A DNA stretch of 64,000 nt from Couchioplanes caeruleus (GCF_003751945.1 NZ_RJKL01000001.1:4836001-4900000), one strand, 5' to 3'. Positions 1 to 10,485 are shown, counted from the first letter of the stretch. Numbers and translations: made by a program. The notes: a model not told the origin generated them from the sequence alone.

Positions 1-58
1 CCACGACGCGTTCGGCATGGTCGACTTCCAGGCCCTCGGCGTCAGCGACGGTAAGTAA
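1..58 (+). CDS. C-terminal end of an ABC-transporter gene, probably the solute-binding protein (partial)
   Basis: Only the last 18 codons (reading frame from base 2) and the TAA stop at 56-58 are in the window. The tail is too short to classify by itself. It stands directly before a peptide-type permease and two ATPases on the same strand, the usual place of a dipeptide/oligopeptide solute-binding lipoprotein, so that assignment is contextual inference. A strong hairpin separates it from the permease gene. Confidence 0.5.
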   Translation, partial: HDAFGMVDFQALGVSDGK

Positions 59-120
59 CAAACCCCGCCCGCATTCAGTAACGGGTAGATCGAAGGGCAG
101 GTGAAGGCCGCCCGCAGTAG

Positions 121-154
121 GCGGGCGCCGGTTCCGCAAGGAATCGGCGCCCGC
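121..154 (+). terminator. Intra-operon hairpin between binding-protein and permease genes
   Basis: A 15-bp stem (121-135 with 140-154, one G-T pair) closes on a GCAA tetraloop. No T-run follows. It can act as a partial terminator or as a 3' RNA-stabilising stem that keeps binding-protein mRNA above permease mRNA, a common arrangement in ABC operons. The stem is seen; the role is inferred. Confidence 0.65.
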
Positions 155-174
155 TCGCTGTTCGGCCGAATGTC

Positions 175-1176
175 GTGCTGACTTACCTCATCCGGCGGAT
201 CGTCAACGCCGTGATCACCCTGCTGGTGGTCACGATGGTGACCTTCGGCATCTTCTTCGCCGTGCCAACGATCACTGGCAGTGATCCGGCGCTGCTCTAC
301 ATCGGCAAGACCGCCGACGAGGCATCGCTGGAGGGCATCCGGACCAAGCTGGGTCTCGACGACTCGATCCCGGTGCAGTACGGCAAGTTCCTGAAAGGCC
401 TGGTGGCCGGCCGGGACTACGCCAACGGCAACGACGTCACGCACTGCGACGCGCCCTGCCTCGGCTACTCGTTCAAGACCGAGCAGGAGGTGACACCTCT
501 GCTGCTCGGCGACATCCCGGTCACCCTGTCGCTGGCGATCGGCGCGGCGGTCCTGTGGGTCATCGCCGGCGTGGCGACGGGCGTCCTCTCGGCGCTCCGA
601 AGAGGTAGCTTCCTCGACAGGGCGGCGATGACGGGAGCCCTGGCCGGCGTCTCGCTACCCATCTACTTCACCGGCCAGGTGGCGCTGCTGGTCTTCGTCC
701 ACCAGCTCGGCTGGCTTCCGGACACGGGCTACACGCCTATCACCGAGGACCCGGCGGCGTGGTTCACCGGCCTGATCCTTCCCTGGGTCACGCTGGCGTT
801 CCTCTTCGCCGCCACCTATGCGCGGCTCACCCGTGCCAACATGCTCGAGACGCTCGGCGAGGACTACATCCGCACCGCGCGCTCGAAGGGTCTGCGCGAG
901 CGTACGGTCATCGGAAAGCACGGGTTGCGCTCCGGCCTGACCCCGCTGGTCACCGTCTTCGGCCTCGACTTCGGTGCTCTGCTCGCCGGCGCCATCCTCA
1001 CCGAGCAGGTGTTCAACCTGCGCGGCCTCGGATATCAGGCGCTCACGGCGATCCGCCAGAACGACCTGCCGGTGATCCTCGGGGTGACCCTGCTGGCGGC
1101 GACCTTCATCGTGATCATCAACCTCATCGTCGACCTGCTCTACAGCGTGATCGACCCGCGCGTACGGCTGAGCTGA
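175..1176 (+). CDS. Dipeptide/oligopeptide ABC transporter permease (DppB/OppB family)
   Basis: Inner-membrane permease subunit of a peptide (or nickel/opine) importer, 333 aa. An N-terminal membrane helix (about residues 9-31) is followed by a large external loop with two Cys near residues 90-95, then five further helices. The cytoplasmic EAA-type loop, with the TRANMLETLGEDYIRTARSKG region near residue 220, docks the ATPases. The start is GTG 175; an ATG at 170 is out of frame and stops at once. It lies 10 bp upstream of the first ATPase gene. A second permease (DppC/OppC type), normally required for a heterodimeric channel, is not between this gene and the ATPases and may lie upstream of the window. 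Confidence 0.9.
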   Translation: MLTYLIRRIVNAVITLLVVTMVTFGIFFAVPTITGSDPALLYIGKTADEASLEGIRTKLGLDDSIPVQYGKFLKGLVAGRDYANGNDVTHCDAPCLGYSFKTEQEVTPLLLGDIPVTLSLAIGAAVLWVIAGVATGVLSALRRGSFLDRAAMTGALAGVSLPIYFTGQVALLVFVHQLGWLPDTGYTPITEDPAAWFTGLILPWVTLAFLFAATYARLTRANMLETLGEDYIRTARSKGLRERTVIGKHGLRSGLTPLVTVFGLDFGALLAGAILTEQVFNLRGLGYQALTAIRQNDLPVILGVTLLAATFIVIINLIVDLLYSVIDPRVRLS

Positions 1177-1186
1177 GGAGAGAACC

Positions 1187-2254
1187 ATGTCGACACACTC
1201 CCTCGCGGGCCTCACGCAGGCGGGCGACCGCAGCACCCGGCCGTTCCTCGAGGTCAAGGACCTCACCGTCCGCTTCGAGACCGACGACGGCCTCGTCCAG
1301 GCGGTCAGCTCGTCGTCGTTCGCGGTCGAGCGCGGCAAGACCCTCGGCATCGTCGGCGAGTCCGGCTCGGGCAAGAGCGTGACGTCGCTCGCCGTCCTGG
1401 GCCTGCACCGGACCCGCAGCAACGCCAAGGTGTCGGGCCAGATCTGGCTGGACGATCAGGAGCTGGTCACCGCCACCGACGAGCAGGTGCGCCGGCTGCG
1501 CGGCGGCAAGATGGCGATGATCTTCCAGGATCCGCTGAGCGCGATGCACCCGTACTACACGGTCGGGGCGCAGATCGTGGAGGCGTACCGGGTGCATCAC
1601 CCGAAGGCCTCCAAGAAGGAGGCCCGGGAGCGCGCGATCGACATGCTCGCCCGGGTCGGCATCCCGCAGCCCGAGAAGCGCTTCAGCGAGTACGGCCACC
1701 AGTTCTCCGGCGGCATGCGCCAGCGCGCGATGATCGCGATGGCGCTGGTCAACGACCCGCAACTGCTGATCGCGGACGAGCCCACCACGGCGCTCGACGT
1801 GACCGTGCAGGCGCAGATCCTCGACCTGATCCGGGACCTGCAGGAGGAGTTCGGCTCCGCGGTCATCATGATCACGCACGACCTGGGCGTCGTGGCCGAG
1901 CTCGCCGACGACGTCCTGGTCATGTACGGCGGCAAGATCATCGAGCGCGGCCCGGCGGCGGACGTGTTCCACGAGCCGCAGCACCCGTACACCTGGGGTC
2001 TGCTGGGCTCGATGCCGCGCCTCGACCGTGAGGTGCGCGACCGGCTCACTCCGGTGAAGGGCACGCCGCCGAGCCTCATCAACCTGCCGTCCGGCTGCGC
2101 GTTCCACCCGCGGTGTCCGTACGCGGGCCGCAACGGCGACCGGTCCTTCACCGAGGTGCCGGAGCTGCGCGGGGGCGTGCACGCGGTCGCGTGCCACATG
2201 TCGGCCGAACAGCGCCGGACGATCTTCGAGCAGGAAGTCGCTCCGAACCTGTGA
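1187..2254 (+). CDS. Peptide ABC transporter ATP-binding protein (DppD/OppD family)
   Basis: First of two ATPases that power peptide uptake, 355 aa. Walker A is GESGSGKS at residues 57-64, the signature FSGGMRQR lies near 180, Walker B with LLIADEP near 200, and the H-loop ITHD near 227. The C-terminal extension carries the Cys-containing oligopeptide/dipeptide motif (GCAFHPRCPYA), typical of this subfamily. ATG 1187 is preceded by a good GAGGAGAG ribosome site. It is cotranscribed with the permease upstream and the second ATPase downstream. Confidence 0.95.
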   Translation: MSTHSLAGLTQAGDRSTRPFLEVKDLTVRFETDDGLVQAVSSSSFAVERGKTLGIVGESGSGKSVTSLAVLGLHRTRSNAKVSGQIWLDDQELVTATDEQVRRLRGGKMAMIFQDPLSAMHPYYTVGAQIVEAYRVHHPKASKKEARERAIDMLARVGIPQPEKRFSEYGHQFSGGMRQRAMIAMALVNDPQLLIADEPTTALDVTVQAQILDLIRDLQEEFGSAVIMITHDLGVVAELADDVLVMYGGKIIERGPAADVFHEPQHPYTWGLLGSMPRLDREVRDRLTPVKGTPPSLINLPSGCAFHPRCPYAGRNGDRSFTEVPELRGGVHAVACHMSAEQRRTIFEQEVAPNL

Positions 2255-2312
2255 GCGCGAGCGGGAGTGAAAAGGGGACGGTCATGATCGACTGCACCGG
2301 GGCGAGGAACGA

Positions 2313-3386
2313 GTGAAGGGCCAGGAGAGCATGACGAACGCGGCTCGGCGCGACGAGAATCTGCTCGAGGTCACCGGCCTGCAGATGCACTTCCCCATCA
2401 CCAAGGGCCTGTTCAAGCGCAAGGTCGGTGCGGTGCGCGCGGTCGACGGCATCGATCTGTCGGTCAAGGCGGGCGAGACGCTGGGCCTGGTCGGCGAGTC
2501 CGGCTGCGGCAAGTCCACCACCGGCCGACTGATGACCCGGATCCTGGAGCCGACCGGCGGCAAGGTCCACTTCGAGGGTCGCGACGTCAGCCACGTGGGC
2601 AACAGGGGCCTGCGCCCGCTCCGCCGTGACGTGCAGATGATTTTCCAGGACCCGTACTCGTCGCTGAACCCGCGGCACACGGTCGGCACGATCATCTCGG
2701 CGCCGCTGCAGATCCAGAAGATGCCGACGCCGAACGGCCTCAAGCGCGCGGTGCAGGACCTGCTCAAGCTGGTCGGCCTCAACCCGGAGCACTACAACCG
2801 CTACCCGCACGAGTTCTCCGGCGGCCAGCGCCAGCGCATCGGCATCGCCCGCGCCCTGGCGCTGCGGCCCAAGCTGATCGTCGCCGACGAGCCGGTGTCC
2901 GCGCTGGACGTGTCGATCCAGGCGCAGGTGGTCAACCTCCTCGACGACCTGCAGCGCGAGTTCGACCTGACCTACGTGTTCATCGCGCACGACCTGTCGG
3001 TGGTCCGGCACATCTCGGACCGGGTCGCGGTCATGTACCTGGGCAAGGTCGTCGAGATCGCCGACCGCGACCAGCTCTACAAGAACCCGCGCCACCCGTA
3101 CACGGTCGCGCTGATGTCGGCCGTCCCGGTGCCGGATCCGGCCCGCCGCGACAGCGCTCAGCGCGAGCGCGTGCTGCTGACCGGCGACGTGCCGAGCCCG
3201 ATCAACCCGCCGTCGGGATGCCGCTTCCGGACCCGCTGCTGGAAGGCCCAGGACATCTGCGCCACGGAGGAGCCGCCGCTGGTGGCGCGCCTCGATGACC
3301 CGGCCTCGCACCAGACGGCCTGCCACTTCCCGATCGCGGAGAACGAGACGGTGTCGGGTCGCCGTCCGGCCGGGGCGTCCGCATAA
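2313..3386 (+). CDS. Peptide ABC transporter ATP-binding protein (DppF/OppF family)
   Basis: Second ATPase of the peptide importer, 357 aa. Walker [10 protein letters not shown] lies near residue 62, signature [12 protein letters not shown] near 168, Walker [13 protein letters not shown] near 188, and the C-terminal GCRFRTRC Cys motif is present. GTG 2313 has GAGG five bases upstream; an ATG at 2331 with AGGAGAG is a possible alternative start but its spacing is tight. The gene is 58 bp after the DppD-type gene and ends the operon, which runs into a bidirectional hairpin shared with the converging hexosaminidase gene. Confidence 0.95.
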   Translation: MKGQESMTNAARRDENLLEVTGLQMHFPITKGLFKRKVGAVRAVDGIDLSVKAGETLGLVGESGCGKSTTGRLMTRILEPTGGKVHFEGRDVSHVGNRGLRPLRRDVQMIFQDPYSSLNPRHTVGTIISAPLQIQKMPTPNGLKRAVQDLLKLVGLNPEHYNRYPHEFSGGQRQRIGIARALALRPKLIVADEPVSALDVSIQAQVVNLLDDLQREFDLTYVFIAHDLSVVRHISDRVAVMYLGKVVEIADRDQLYKNPRHPYTVALMSAVPVPDPARRDSAQRERVLLTGDVPSPINPPSGCRFRTRCWKAQDICATEEPPLVARLDDPASHQTACHFPIAENETVSGRRPAGASA

Positions 3387-3453
3387 GGATCACGGTCAAG
3401 AGCTTGATGTCGTAGCTCGGTGGGTGGTGCTGACCGTCGCTCCCGCCGAGGCC

Positions 3454-3502
3454 GGGCATGGGGATCCAAGGAGCTGGCGCTCCAGGGCGGATCCCCATGC
3501 CC
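3454..3502. terminator. Bidirectional terminator hairpin between convergent genes
   Basis: A perfect 14-bp inverted repeat (3454-3467 with 3489-3502) has a 21-nt loop containing a smaller GGAG/CTCC stem. It lies in the 140-bp gap between the 3' ends of the ABC operon and the hexosaminidase gene, so it can serve both strands. Confidence 0.8.
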
Positions 3503-3526
3503 TTCGTTGTGCGTGAGTGGTCACCC

Positions 3527-5110
3527 TCAACCCCAGACGATCTGCGGCGACGGATAGAAGTTCACGTCTCTGAGCTCCCAGCGGGGGCCGTAGGCGCCGA
3601 GGCGGGTGGCGAAGGAGTTCCAGTCGTGGGTGGCCGGCGGCGACCAGCCCAGTTCCGCGATGGCCGGTAGCCGCGGGAACGCCATGAACTCGATGTCGTC
3701 CAGGGTGCGGAGAGTCTCCGACCACAACGGGGCTTCAACGCCGAGGATCGCCGGCTCGCCGATCCCGGTCACGCGGGTCGCCGGGTCCCAGTCGTACGCC
3801 GTCCGCACCTCGATGTAGCCGGCCCAGGACAGGCCCAGCGGGGTGTGGCGGTCGTACTTCATGTCGAGGTACGCCCGGTCGGCCGGTGACATGACCACCT
3901 TCGTGCCCCGGGCCACCGCGGCCGCCACGGTGGGATTGGCCGAGGCGGTGTCCCAGTACTGGGCGATCGCGGTCGCCGAGGCCGGGGACTTCGCGATCTC
4001 GTTCCATCCGGACGCGGTCTTGCCGTGCCGAGCCACCAGAGGCAGCACCCGCGCCATGAAGGACAGGTAGTCGGCCTCCGGCGTGGCATGCGCCTCGTCG
4101 CCGCCGATGTGCAGGTACGGCCCCGGCGTCATGGCGGCCAGCTCGCGGAGCACGTCGTCGACGAACCGGTACGTCGTCTCCGAGCCGATGCACAGCGAGC
4201 TGTACCCGACGGCGGTGTCCGTCCGCGGCGGCGGGGCCACCCCGTCGCAGGCCAGCTCCGGATAGGCCACCTGGGCGGCGTTCACGTGCCCGGGCATGTC
4301 GATCTCCGGCACGATGGTCACGAACCGCGCGGCGGCGTACGCGACAAGATCGGTGTATTGGGCCCTGGTGAGGTAGCCGGGGCCGGCGCCGTCGACCCCG
4401 GTGCCCGGACCGCCGCTCACGGTCGTCAGCCGGGGCCAGCTCTCGATCTGGATGCGCCACCCCTGGTCATCCGAGAGGTGCAGGTGCAGGTGGTTGACCT
4501 TGAACCGGCTGATCTCGTCGACGTAGCTCTTGACCTCGTCGGGGGTGTGAAAGTGCCGGGCGAGATCCAACATCGCCCCGCGGTAGGCGAACCGCGGATG
4601 GTCGACGATGCGGCCGCCCGCCACGGCCCACGAGCGCCGAACCGGCGTCGGCGAGTCGATCTGAGCGGGCAGCAGTTGCAGCAGGGTCCGCGTCCCGGCG
4701 AAGAGCCCGGCGGGCTGCTCCGCCTGGATGGTGATCGCGGAGGCGCCGACGGTGAGCCGATAGCCCTCGGCTCCGAGCCCCGTGCCGAGCATCAGGGAGA
4801 TCGACGGTGTGCCCCGGCGTACGGTCGAGACGACCGGCAGTGGATAACCGGTCGCCGGGCGCAGATCCTCGGCCAGCCGCTCACCGACGGCACGGGCCGC
4901 GCGGGAGCCCGGCTGCGTCCGGATGACGGTGCGCGGCCCGAGCCGGAAGCTCGTGCCGGAGGCGGGGGTGACCTCCGCCGGGGCGGGAATGACGCTGGTC
5001 AGGGCCGGAGTGTCGGGCGGCGTCCCGGCCGATGCCGGCGCGGGCGCCACGACCGCGGGGAGACCCAGTACTGCCACGGCGAGCAGGCGGATGAGCGCGG
5101 GTTTGGCCAT
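3527..5110 (-). CDS. Secreted beta-N-acetylhexosaminidase (GH20)
   Basis: Exported glycosidase that removes terminal N-acetylglucosamine from chitin or cell-wall oligosaccharides, 527 aa. A Sec signal peptide covers residues 1-29 (hydrophobic core, cleavage after ASA). A GH20b-like domain occupies roughly 30-160 and the TIM barrel runs from about 165. The family Asp-Glu pair is in HIGGDEAH near residue 337. HLSDDQGWRIQI near 215 and EIDMPGH near 275 are further hallmarks. The gene converges on the peptide-transporter operon; uptake of released oligosaccharides by other systems is likely but none is visible here. No DasR-type site was found upstream. Confidence 0.93.
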   Translation of the reverse strand: MAKPALIRLLAVAVLGLPAVVAPAPASAGTPPDTPALTSVIPAPAEVTPASGTSFRLGPRTVIRTQPGSRAARAVGERLAEDLRPATGYPLPVVSTVRRGTPSISLMLGTGLGAEGYRLTVGASAITIQAEQPAGLFAGTRTLLQLLPAQIDSPTPVRRSWAVAGGRIVDHPRFAYRGAMLDLARHFHTPDEVKSYVDEISRFKVNHLHLHLSDDQGWRIQIESWPRLTTVSGGPGTGVDGAGPGYLTRAQYTDLVAYAAARFVTIVPEIDMPGHVNAAQVAYPELACDGVAPPPRTDTAVGYSSLCIGSETTYRFVDDVLRELAAMTPGPYLHIGGDEAHATPEADYLSFMARVLPLVARHGKTASGWNEIAKSPASATAIAQYWDTASANPTVAAAVARGTKVVMSPADRAYLDMKYDRHTPLGLSWAGYIEVRTAYDWDPATRVTGIGEPAILGVEAPLWSETLRTLDDIEFMAFPRLPAIAELGWSPPATHDWNSFATRLGAYGPRWELRDVNFYPSPQIVWG

Positions 5111-5111
5111 G

Positions 5112-5146
5112 CCCGACGCTACATAGGCGAACGTCTATCTGTAAAG
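5112..5146 (-). promoter_or_regulatory. Candidate promoter and operator of the hexosaminidase gene
   Basis: On the minus strand TTTACA (5140-5145) and TAGCGT (5116-5121) are separated by 18 bp. The start codon follows within 6 bp of the -10, suggesting a leaderless transcript. An imperfect palindrome ATAGGCGAACGTCTAT (5123-5138, arms 6/8 matched) fills the spacer and is a candidate repressor site. Pattern reading only. Confidence 0.4.
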
Positions 5147-5157
5147 GTTGTTACGGA

Positions 5158-5439
5158 TCAACCGTGGGGGCGGTGCAGGATGCCGACCGCGACGGCGTGC
5201 ACGGCCTCCAGATCCTCCGGGTGCTTCACCGTCGTCCGGGCGCCGGTGACGGTGTACCACTCGTCGGCGTCCTTGTACTGCGCGCGGACCACGACCTGAT
5301 CCCCGGAAATCTCGGTGCGCAGCGTCAGGTCGCCGGTGATGACGCCGACCTCGTCGGTCATCACCCCGCCCTGACCCGCCACGATGTCCGTGGTCCGGCC
5401 GTTCGCCCCGGTCGGCTTCTCCGCAGGTGTCTCAGTCAT
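5158..5439 (-). CDS. Small conserved-looking protein of unknown function
   Basis: A 93-aa acidic soluble protein without signal peptide or membrane segment; no family recognised. Its ATG overlaps the stop of the preceding nuclease-like lipoprotein gene by ATGA (5436-5439), so the two are translationally coupled and probably cotranscribed. The product has a beta-rich middle (residues 33-70) and ends in a His-rich tail. Function unknown. Confidence 0.65.
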   Translation of the reverse strand: MTETPAEKPTGANGRTTDIVAGQGGVMTDEVGVITGDLTLRTEISGDQVVVRAQYKDADEWYTVTGARTTVKHPEDLEAVHAVAVGILHRPHG

Positions 5440-6098
5440 CGGCACTTCTCCAGCATGTCGGTGAGCGCGGCTTTCTCCTTGTCGGTCACCGTCAATTTCC
5501 AGCGGGCCTTGACCGTAATCCAATCGGCGGCGTACTGGCACCAGGCCTCGGTGCGCTCGGGCTTCCAGGTGGACGGGTCCTGGTCGCCCTTGGACCGGTT
5601 GGCGGTCGCCGACACCGCGACGAGCTGGGGATCGTCGAGGTCGTTGGCGAACTCCTCCCGCCGGTCGGTGGTCCAGGAGCTCGCCCCCGAACGCCACGCG
5701 TTGGCCAGGGGCACCATGTGGTCGATGTCGACCTTCGCCGGGTCGGTGAGCCGGTCGCCGTCGTACACGCTGATCCAGGTACCCGCGACGACGTTGCAGC
5801 CCGAGAACTTGACCTTGGTCCCGTCGCGTGTGAGGACCGTGTCCCGGACGTCGCAGTTGTCGCCGGTGCTGCGCCAGTGCGGGAACTTGTCGCGGCGGTA
5901 TCCGCGCATCGACCCCGCCTCGGCGACGGTCAGGTCGGCCAGCCGGGCGCGGGCGTCGCCGGAGTTCCTCGTGGAGCTGATGCCGCCCGAGTCGGAGCCC
6001 GGCTCGGTGACGGTCACCTCGCAGCCGGCGACGGTGAGGGAGGCGAGCAGGGCGGCGCCGAGACGCAGCGCCCAGCGGGGAGCCGGGGAAGGGGGCAC
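5436..6098 (-). CDS. HNH-family nuclease-like lipoprotein (DUF1524/GmrSD C-terminal type)
   Basis: Secreted, probably lipid-anchored HNH-fold protein, about 220 aa. GTG 6098 is chosen because it gives a standard lipoprotein signal ending in LTVAGC. An upstream ATG at 6158 would place the start inside the leuA terminator stem. The HNH core is visible as VDIDHMVPLANAW followed by DDPQLVAVSATANRSKGDQ and a Trp-rich C-terminus; paired Cys suggest a disulphide. Family members are extracellular nucleases or restriction-type endonucleases; the substrate here is unknown. Couples by a 4-bp overlap to the 93-aa gene downstream. Confidence 0.8.
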   Translation of the reverse strand: MPPSPAPRWALRLGAALLASLTVAGCEVTVTEPGSDSGGISSTRNSGDARARLADLTVAEAGSMRGYRRDKFPHWRSTGDNCDVRDTVLTRDGTKVKFSGCNVVAGTWISVYDGDRLTDPAKVDIDHMVPLANAWRSGASSWTTDRREEFANDLDDPQLVAVSATANRSKGDQDPSTWKPERTEAWCQYAADWITVKARWKLTVTDKEKAALTDMLEKCR

Positions 6099-6159
6099 GG
6101 ATCCAGCGTAGGCAGGGTGTGCCCGTTTCGCTCCGTGCGTCATCCCTGCCGGGAACATC

Positions 6160-6194
6160 CCGCCCGCCGCCGGCTCGCGGCCGGCGGCGGGCGG
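6160..6194 (-). terminator. leuA terminator hairpin
   Basis: A perfect 14-bp GC-only stem (6160-6173 with 6181-6194, 7-nt loop) begins 7 bp past the leuA stop codon. No T-run, as usual for high-GC actinobacteria. Confidence 0.8.
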
Positions 6195-6200
6195 AAGTAC

Positions 6201-7967
<1,767 letters not shown>

Positions 7968-7990
7968 TCACGAGGACCGACCGGCGCGCG

Positions 7991-8062
7991 TCAACTCCGC
8001 GACGAGGTGCCGGCCTCGGTTGGGGCCTCGTCGCGGCAGCGAAGAAGGAGGGCCTGCCACAT
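7991..8062 (-). CDS. leuL: leuA leader peptide
   Basis: A 23-codon reading frame (ATG 8062, TGA 7991-7993), 50 bp upstream of leuA, begins MWQALLLRCRDE and contains three adjacent Leu codons CTC-CTT-CTT at positions 5-7. Ribosome stalling at these codons when Leu-tRNA is short would alter folding of the downstream stem. The arrangement matches known leucine attenuators of Streptomyces and Corynebacterium. Placement and codons are seen; function is inferred from those systems. Confidence 0.85.
   Translation of the reverse strand: MWQALLLRCRDEAPTEAGTSSRS
7997..8036 (-). promoter_or_regulatory. leuA attenuator stem
   Basis: A perfect 11-bp stem (7997-8007 with 8026-8036) overlaps the second half of the leader peptide. 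In its loop, GAGGCCGG can pair instead with a GCCGG stretch just downstream, giving mutually exclusive folds. A weak stem CTCC/GGAG also involves the leuA ribosome site at about 7946-7955. Consistent with attenuation by the leader ribosome. Confidence 0.7.
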
Positions 8063-8146
8063 GTCGAACGTCACCCTACGTGGTCAACTAGGCGGTCGCT
8101 AACTGTACGCCCGGATCGTGGGAAACCCGTGCTGGCGCGGGACAGG

Positions 8147-8974
8147 TCACGCGGACGGGGAGGCCGCGGGCGCGGCTCCTCCCCCGGAGGGATTCGCGCC
8201 GGGCGGTGTCACCGGTGGCGTCGTGGGCGGAGGGGAGGCCAGCCCCATCGGGTCGCCGCCGACCACCGGTCCGGGCAGGTCGACGGTGGGCGGCGGCGCG
8301 GCCGGCGTGCCCGCGATGGTGACCGTCCCGAAGGTGACCTTGGCCGCCGTCAACAGGCCTTCGTCGGAGTAGCAGTAGATGCCGACATCCACCGGCGCGG
8401 AGAGCGAGGCGGAGATCGTGTCGACCGCGTAGCAGTTGCCCGACGAGCCCGGCAGGGGCTGGGCGGCGGTCACCGACAGGGCGGCCTGGCGGTCGGTGAA
8501 GACGGGCAGCCACTGCCGGAAGACCCGCTGCACCTTGGGGTCGTACTTCTTCGGCATGCGCTTGCCCCGGTCGGTGACGCGTACGCAGGAGGGCACGACC
8601 GGGTTCGTGGCCGACGGGATGGCGCACTGGAACAGGCCGGCGGCGGTCTCGGCGATGGCGACGTCCGCCGTACCCCCGAGCATGCCGTGGGGGATGTCCA
8701 CCCGCCAGGTGCCGTCCGCGGCGACCGTCGCCATGATCGAGCGGGGCGACTCGCCCGGCGCGGCGAACGTGTAGAGCGCCGCGAAGCGGTGGTCCTGGGC
8801 CCGGGCGGCGCGGGCGGCCAGTTCGATACGGGCGTCCGCGACCTCGGGCGCCGGGGCCGGCGACGAGGGGGTCGGCGGCCCGGCGGGCGCCGCGTCGCCG
8901 CAGGCGGTGACGCCGGCGGTCAGCAGGACGGCGGCCAGCGCGGACAGCACACGCGAGACGGGGCGGGAGCGCAT
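8147..8974 (-). CDS. Putative lipoprotein of unknown function
   Basis: 275 aa with a lipoprotein signal (residues 1-25, lipobox LTAGVTAC). A Pro/Ala/Ser linker follows (27-45), then a globular domain with four Cys (about 115-190, likely two disulphides), then a Pro/Gly/Ala-rich tail from about 225. The tail resembles wall-spanning linkers. The globular part has a beta-rich pattern and no recognised family. Stands alone between the leuA leader and the divergent lysC-asd operon. Confidence 0.75.
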   Translation of the reverse strand: MRSRPVSRVLSALAAVLLTAGVTACGDAAPAGPPTPSSPAPAPEVADARIELAARAARAQDHRFAALYTFAAPGESPRSIMATVAADGTWRVDIPHGMLGGTADVAIAETAAGLFQCAIPSATNPVVPSCVRVTDRGKRMPKKYDPKVQRVFRQWLPVFTDRQAALSVTAAQPLPGSSGNCYAVDTISASLSAPVDVGIYCYSDEGLLTAAKVTFGTVTIAGTPAAPPPTVDLPGPVVGGDPMGLASPPPTTPPVTPPGANPSGGGAAPAASPSA

Positions 8975-9150
8975 TGAGACATTCTCGCCTCTCGTCGCCC
9001 TACGGTCGTCGTGCCGTCTCCCGGCGTGTCGCGTGGCATGGCGTGTCCCCTGGACACGCGGGCCGTGTCGGCCCCCACAGGGCCGGATGCTGGGATCGCC
9101 TGTCAGAGATCGGGACGGGCGCGACTAGTCTGGTCTGCGATTGACTCGAC

Positions 9151-9182
9151 CGACGCCGCCGGCCGGACTGCCGGCGGCGTCG
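9151..9182 (+). promoter_or_regulatory. Strong hairpin in the lysC 5' region
   Basis: A perfect 13-bp GC-rich stem (9151-9163 with 9170-9182, 6-nt loop) ends 30 bp before the lysC GTG, so it lies in the probable 5' untranslated leader. A -10-like TAGTCT at about 9126-9131 precedes it. It could be an upstream terminator or a leader element; no peptide frame rich in Lys/Thr/Met codons accompanies it. Confidence 0.5.
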
Positions 9183-9212
9183 GCACGTGCGGCGTGGAGG
9201 GAGTCGACTGCC

Positions 9213-10478
9213 GTGGGCGTGGTGGTGCAGAAGTACGGCGGTTCGTCCGTGGCCGATGCCGAGCGCATCAAACGGGTGGCGGAGCGGATCGTGGACGCCC
9301 GCAAGGCGGGTAACGACGTGGTGGTCGTGGTCTCCGCGATGGGGGACACCACGGACAACCTGCTCGACCTGGCCAACCAGGTCAGCCCGCTGCCGCCCGG
9401 CCGCGAGCTCGACATGCTGCTGACCGCCGGCGAGCGCATCTCGATGGCGCTGCTCGCGATGGCGATCCACAACCTCGGGTTCGAGGCCCGGTCGTACACC
9501 GGCTCCCAGGCCGGTGTGCTGACCACCGCGGTGCACGGCAAGGCCCGGATCATCGACGTGACGCCCGGCCGGCTGCGCACGGCGCTGGACGAGGGTGCCA
9601 TCGCGATCGTCGCCGGCTTCCAGGGCGTCTCCCAGGACACCAAGGACATCACCACGCTGGGCCGCGGCGGTTCGGACACCACGGCGGTCGCGCTCGCCGC
9701 GGCGCTCGACGCCGACCTCTGCGAGATCTACACGGACGTGGACGGCGTCTTCACCGCCGACCCGCGGATCGTCTCCGACGCCCGCCAGATCGAGAAGATC
9801 ACCTACGAGGAGATGCTCGAGCTGGCGGCCGGCGGGGCGAAGGTACTGATGTTGCGATGTGTGGAGTACGCGCGCCGGTTCAAGGTGCCGATCCACGTAC
9901 GCTCGTCGTACTCCAACAAGCAGGGCACTGTCGTCACGGGATCGATGGAGGACCCGAACGTGGAACAAGCGCTGATCACCGGGGTCGCTCACGACCGGAG
10001 CGAGGCCAAGATCACGATCGTCGGCGTGCCCGACGAGCCCGGCTCGGCCGGCCGCATCTTCGAGACGGTGGCGGAAGCCGAGATCAACATCGACATGATC
10101 GTGCAGAACGTGTCGACCGAGGGCACCGGGCGCACCGACATCTCGTTCACGCTGCCCAAGGCCGACGGCCCCACCGCGATGGCGGCGCTGGACAAGATCA
10201 AGGAACAGATCAAGTTCAAGAGCCTGCTCTTCGACGACCACGTGGGCAAGGTGTCGCTGGTCGGCGCCGGCATGCGGTCGCACCCGGGCGTCGCCGCGTC
10301 CTTCTTCGCGTGCATCGGCGAGGCCGGCGTCAACATCGAAATGATCTCTACTTCGGAGATCCGCGTCTCGGTGGTCTGCCGCGACAGCGACCTCGACACC
10401 GCGGTCCGCGCCGTGCACGACACCTTCGAACTGGGCGGCACCGAGACAGCCGTCGTGTACGCGGGCACCGGACGGTAA
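9213..10478 (+). CDS. lysC: Aspartate kinase
   Basis: Phosphorylates aspartate, the entry step for lysine, diaminopimelate, threonine and methionine. About 421 aa from GTG 9213, chosen because it gives the family start [15 protein letters not shown] and has GGAGGGAG nine bases upstream; the longer frame from 9141 has an unlikely N-terminus. The kinase domain spans about 1-240 (KYGGSS at 8-13, [10 protein letters not shown] near 155). Two ACT domains follow (about 265-421) for feedback by lysine and/or threonine. An in-frame ATG at 9945 matches the position where actinobacteria start the separate beta subunit. Seven bases separate it from asd. Confidence 0.97.
   Translation: MGVVVQKYGGSSVADAERIKRVAERIVDARKAGNDVVVVVSAMGDTTDNLLDLANQVSPLPPGRELDMLLTAGERISMALLAMAIHNLGFEARSYTGSQAGVLTTAVHGKARIIDVTPGRLRTALDEGAIAIVAGFQGVSQDTKDITTLGRGGSDTTAVALAAALDADLCEIYTDVDGVFTADPRIVSDARQIEKITYEEMLELAAGGAKVLMLRCVEYARRFKVPIHVRSSYSNKQGTVVTGSMEDPNVEQALITGVAHDRSEAKITIVGVPDEPGSAGRIFETVAEAEINIDMIVQNVSTEGTGRTDISFTLPKADGPTAMAALDKIKEQIKFKSLLFDDHVGKVSLVGAGMRSHPGVAASFFACIGEAGVNIEMISTSEIRVSVVCRDSDLDTAVRAVHDTFELGGTETAVVYAGTGR
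9945..10478 (+). CDS. Probable in-frame beta subunit of aspartate kinase (internal start)
   Basis: ATG 9945 lies in the lysC frame and opens [14 protein letters not shown], the counterpart of the known beta-subunit start in Corynebacterium glutamicum aspartate kinase. The 177-aa product would hold only the ACT domains and assemble with the full-length alpha chain. A CGGGA stretch precedes it but is not a strong ribosome site. Inference from the homologous system. Confidence 0.5.
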   Translation: MEDPNVEQALITGVAHDRSEAKITIVGVPDEPGSAGRIFETVAEAEINIDMIVQNVSTEGTGRTDISFTLPKADGPTAMAALDKIKEQIKFKSLLFDDHVGKVSLVGAGMRSHPGVAASFFACIGEAGVNIEMISTSEIRVSVVCRDSDLDTAVRAVHDTFELGGTETAVVYAGTGR

Positions 10479-10485
10479 TCGGCGT

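Noticed and set aside
655..1428. Long antisense open frames over the ABC operon and most core genes
   Set aside because: They follow the third-position GC bias of the real genes, are low-complexity Arg/Gly/Ala-rich and lack motifs.
5111..5157. DasR operator at the hexosaminidase gene
   Set aside because: The palindrome present does not match the TGGTCTAGACCA-type site.
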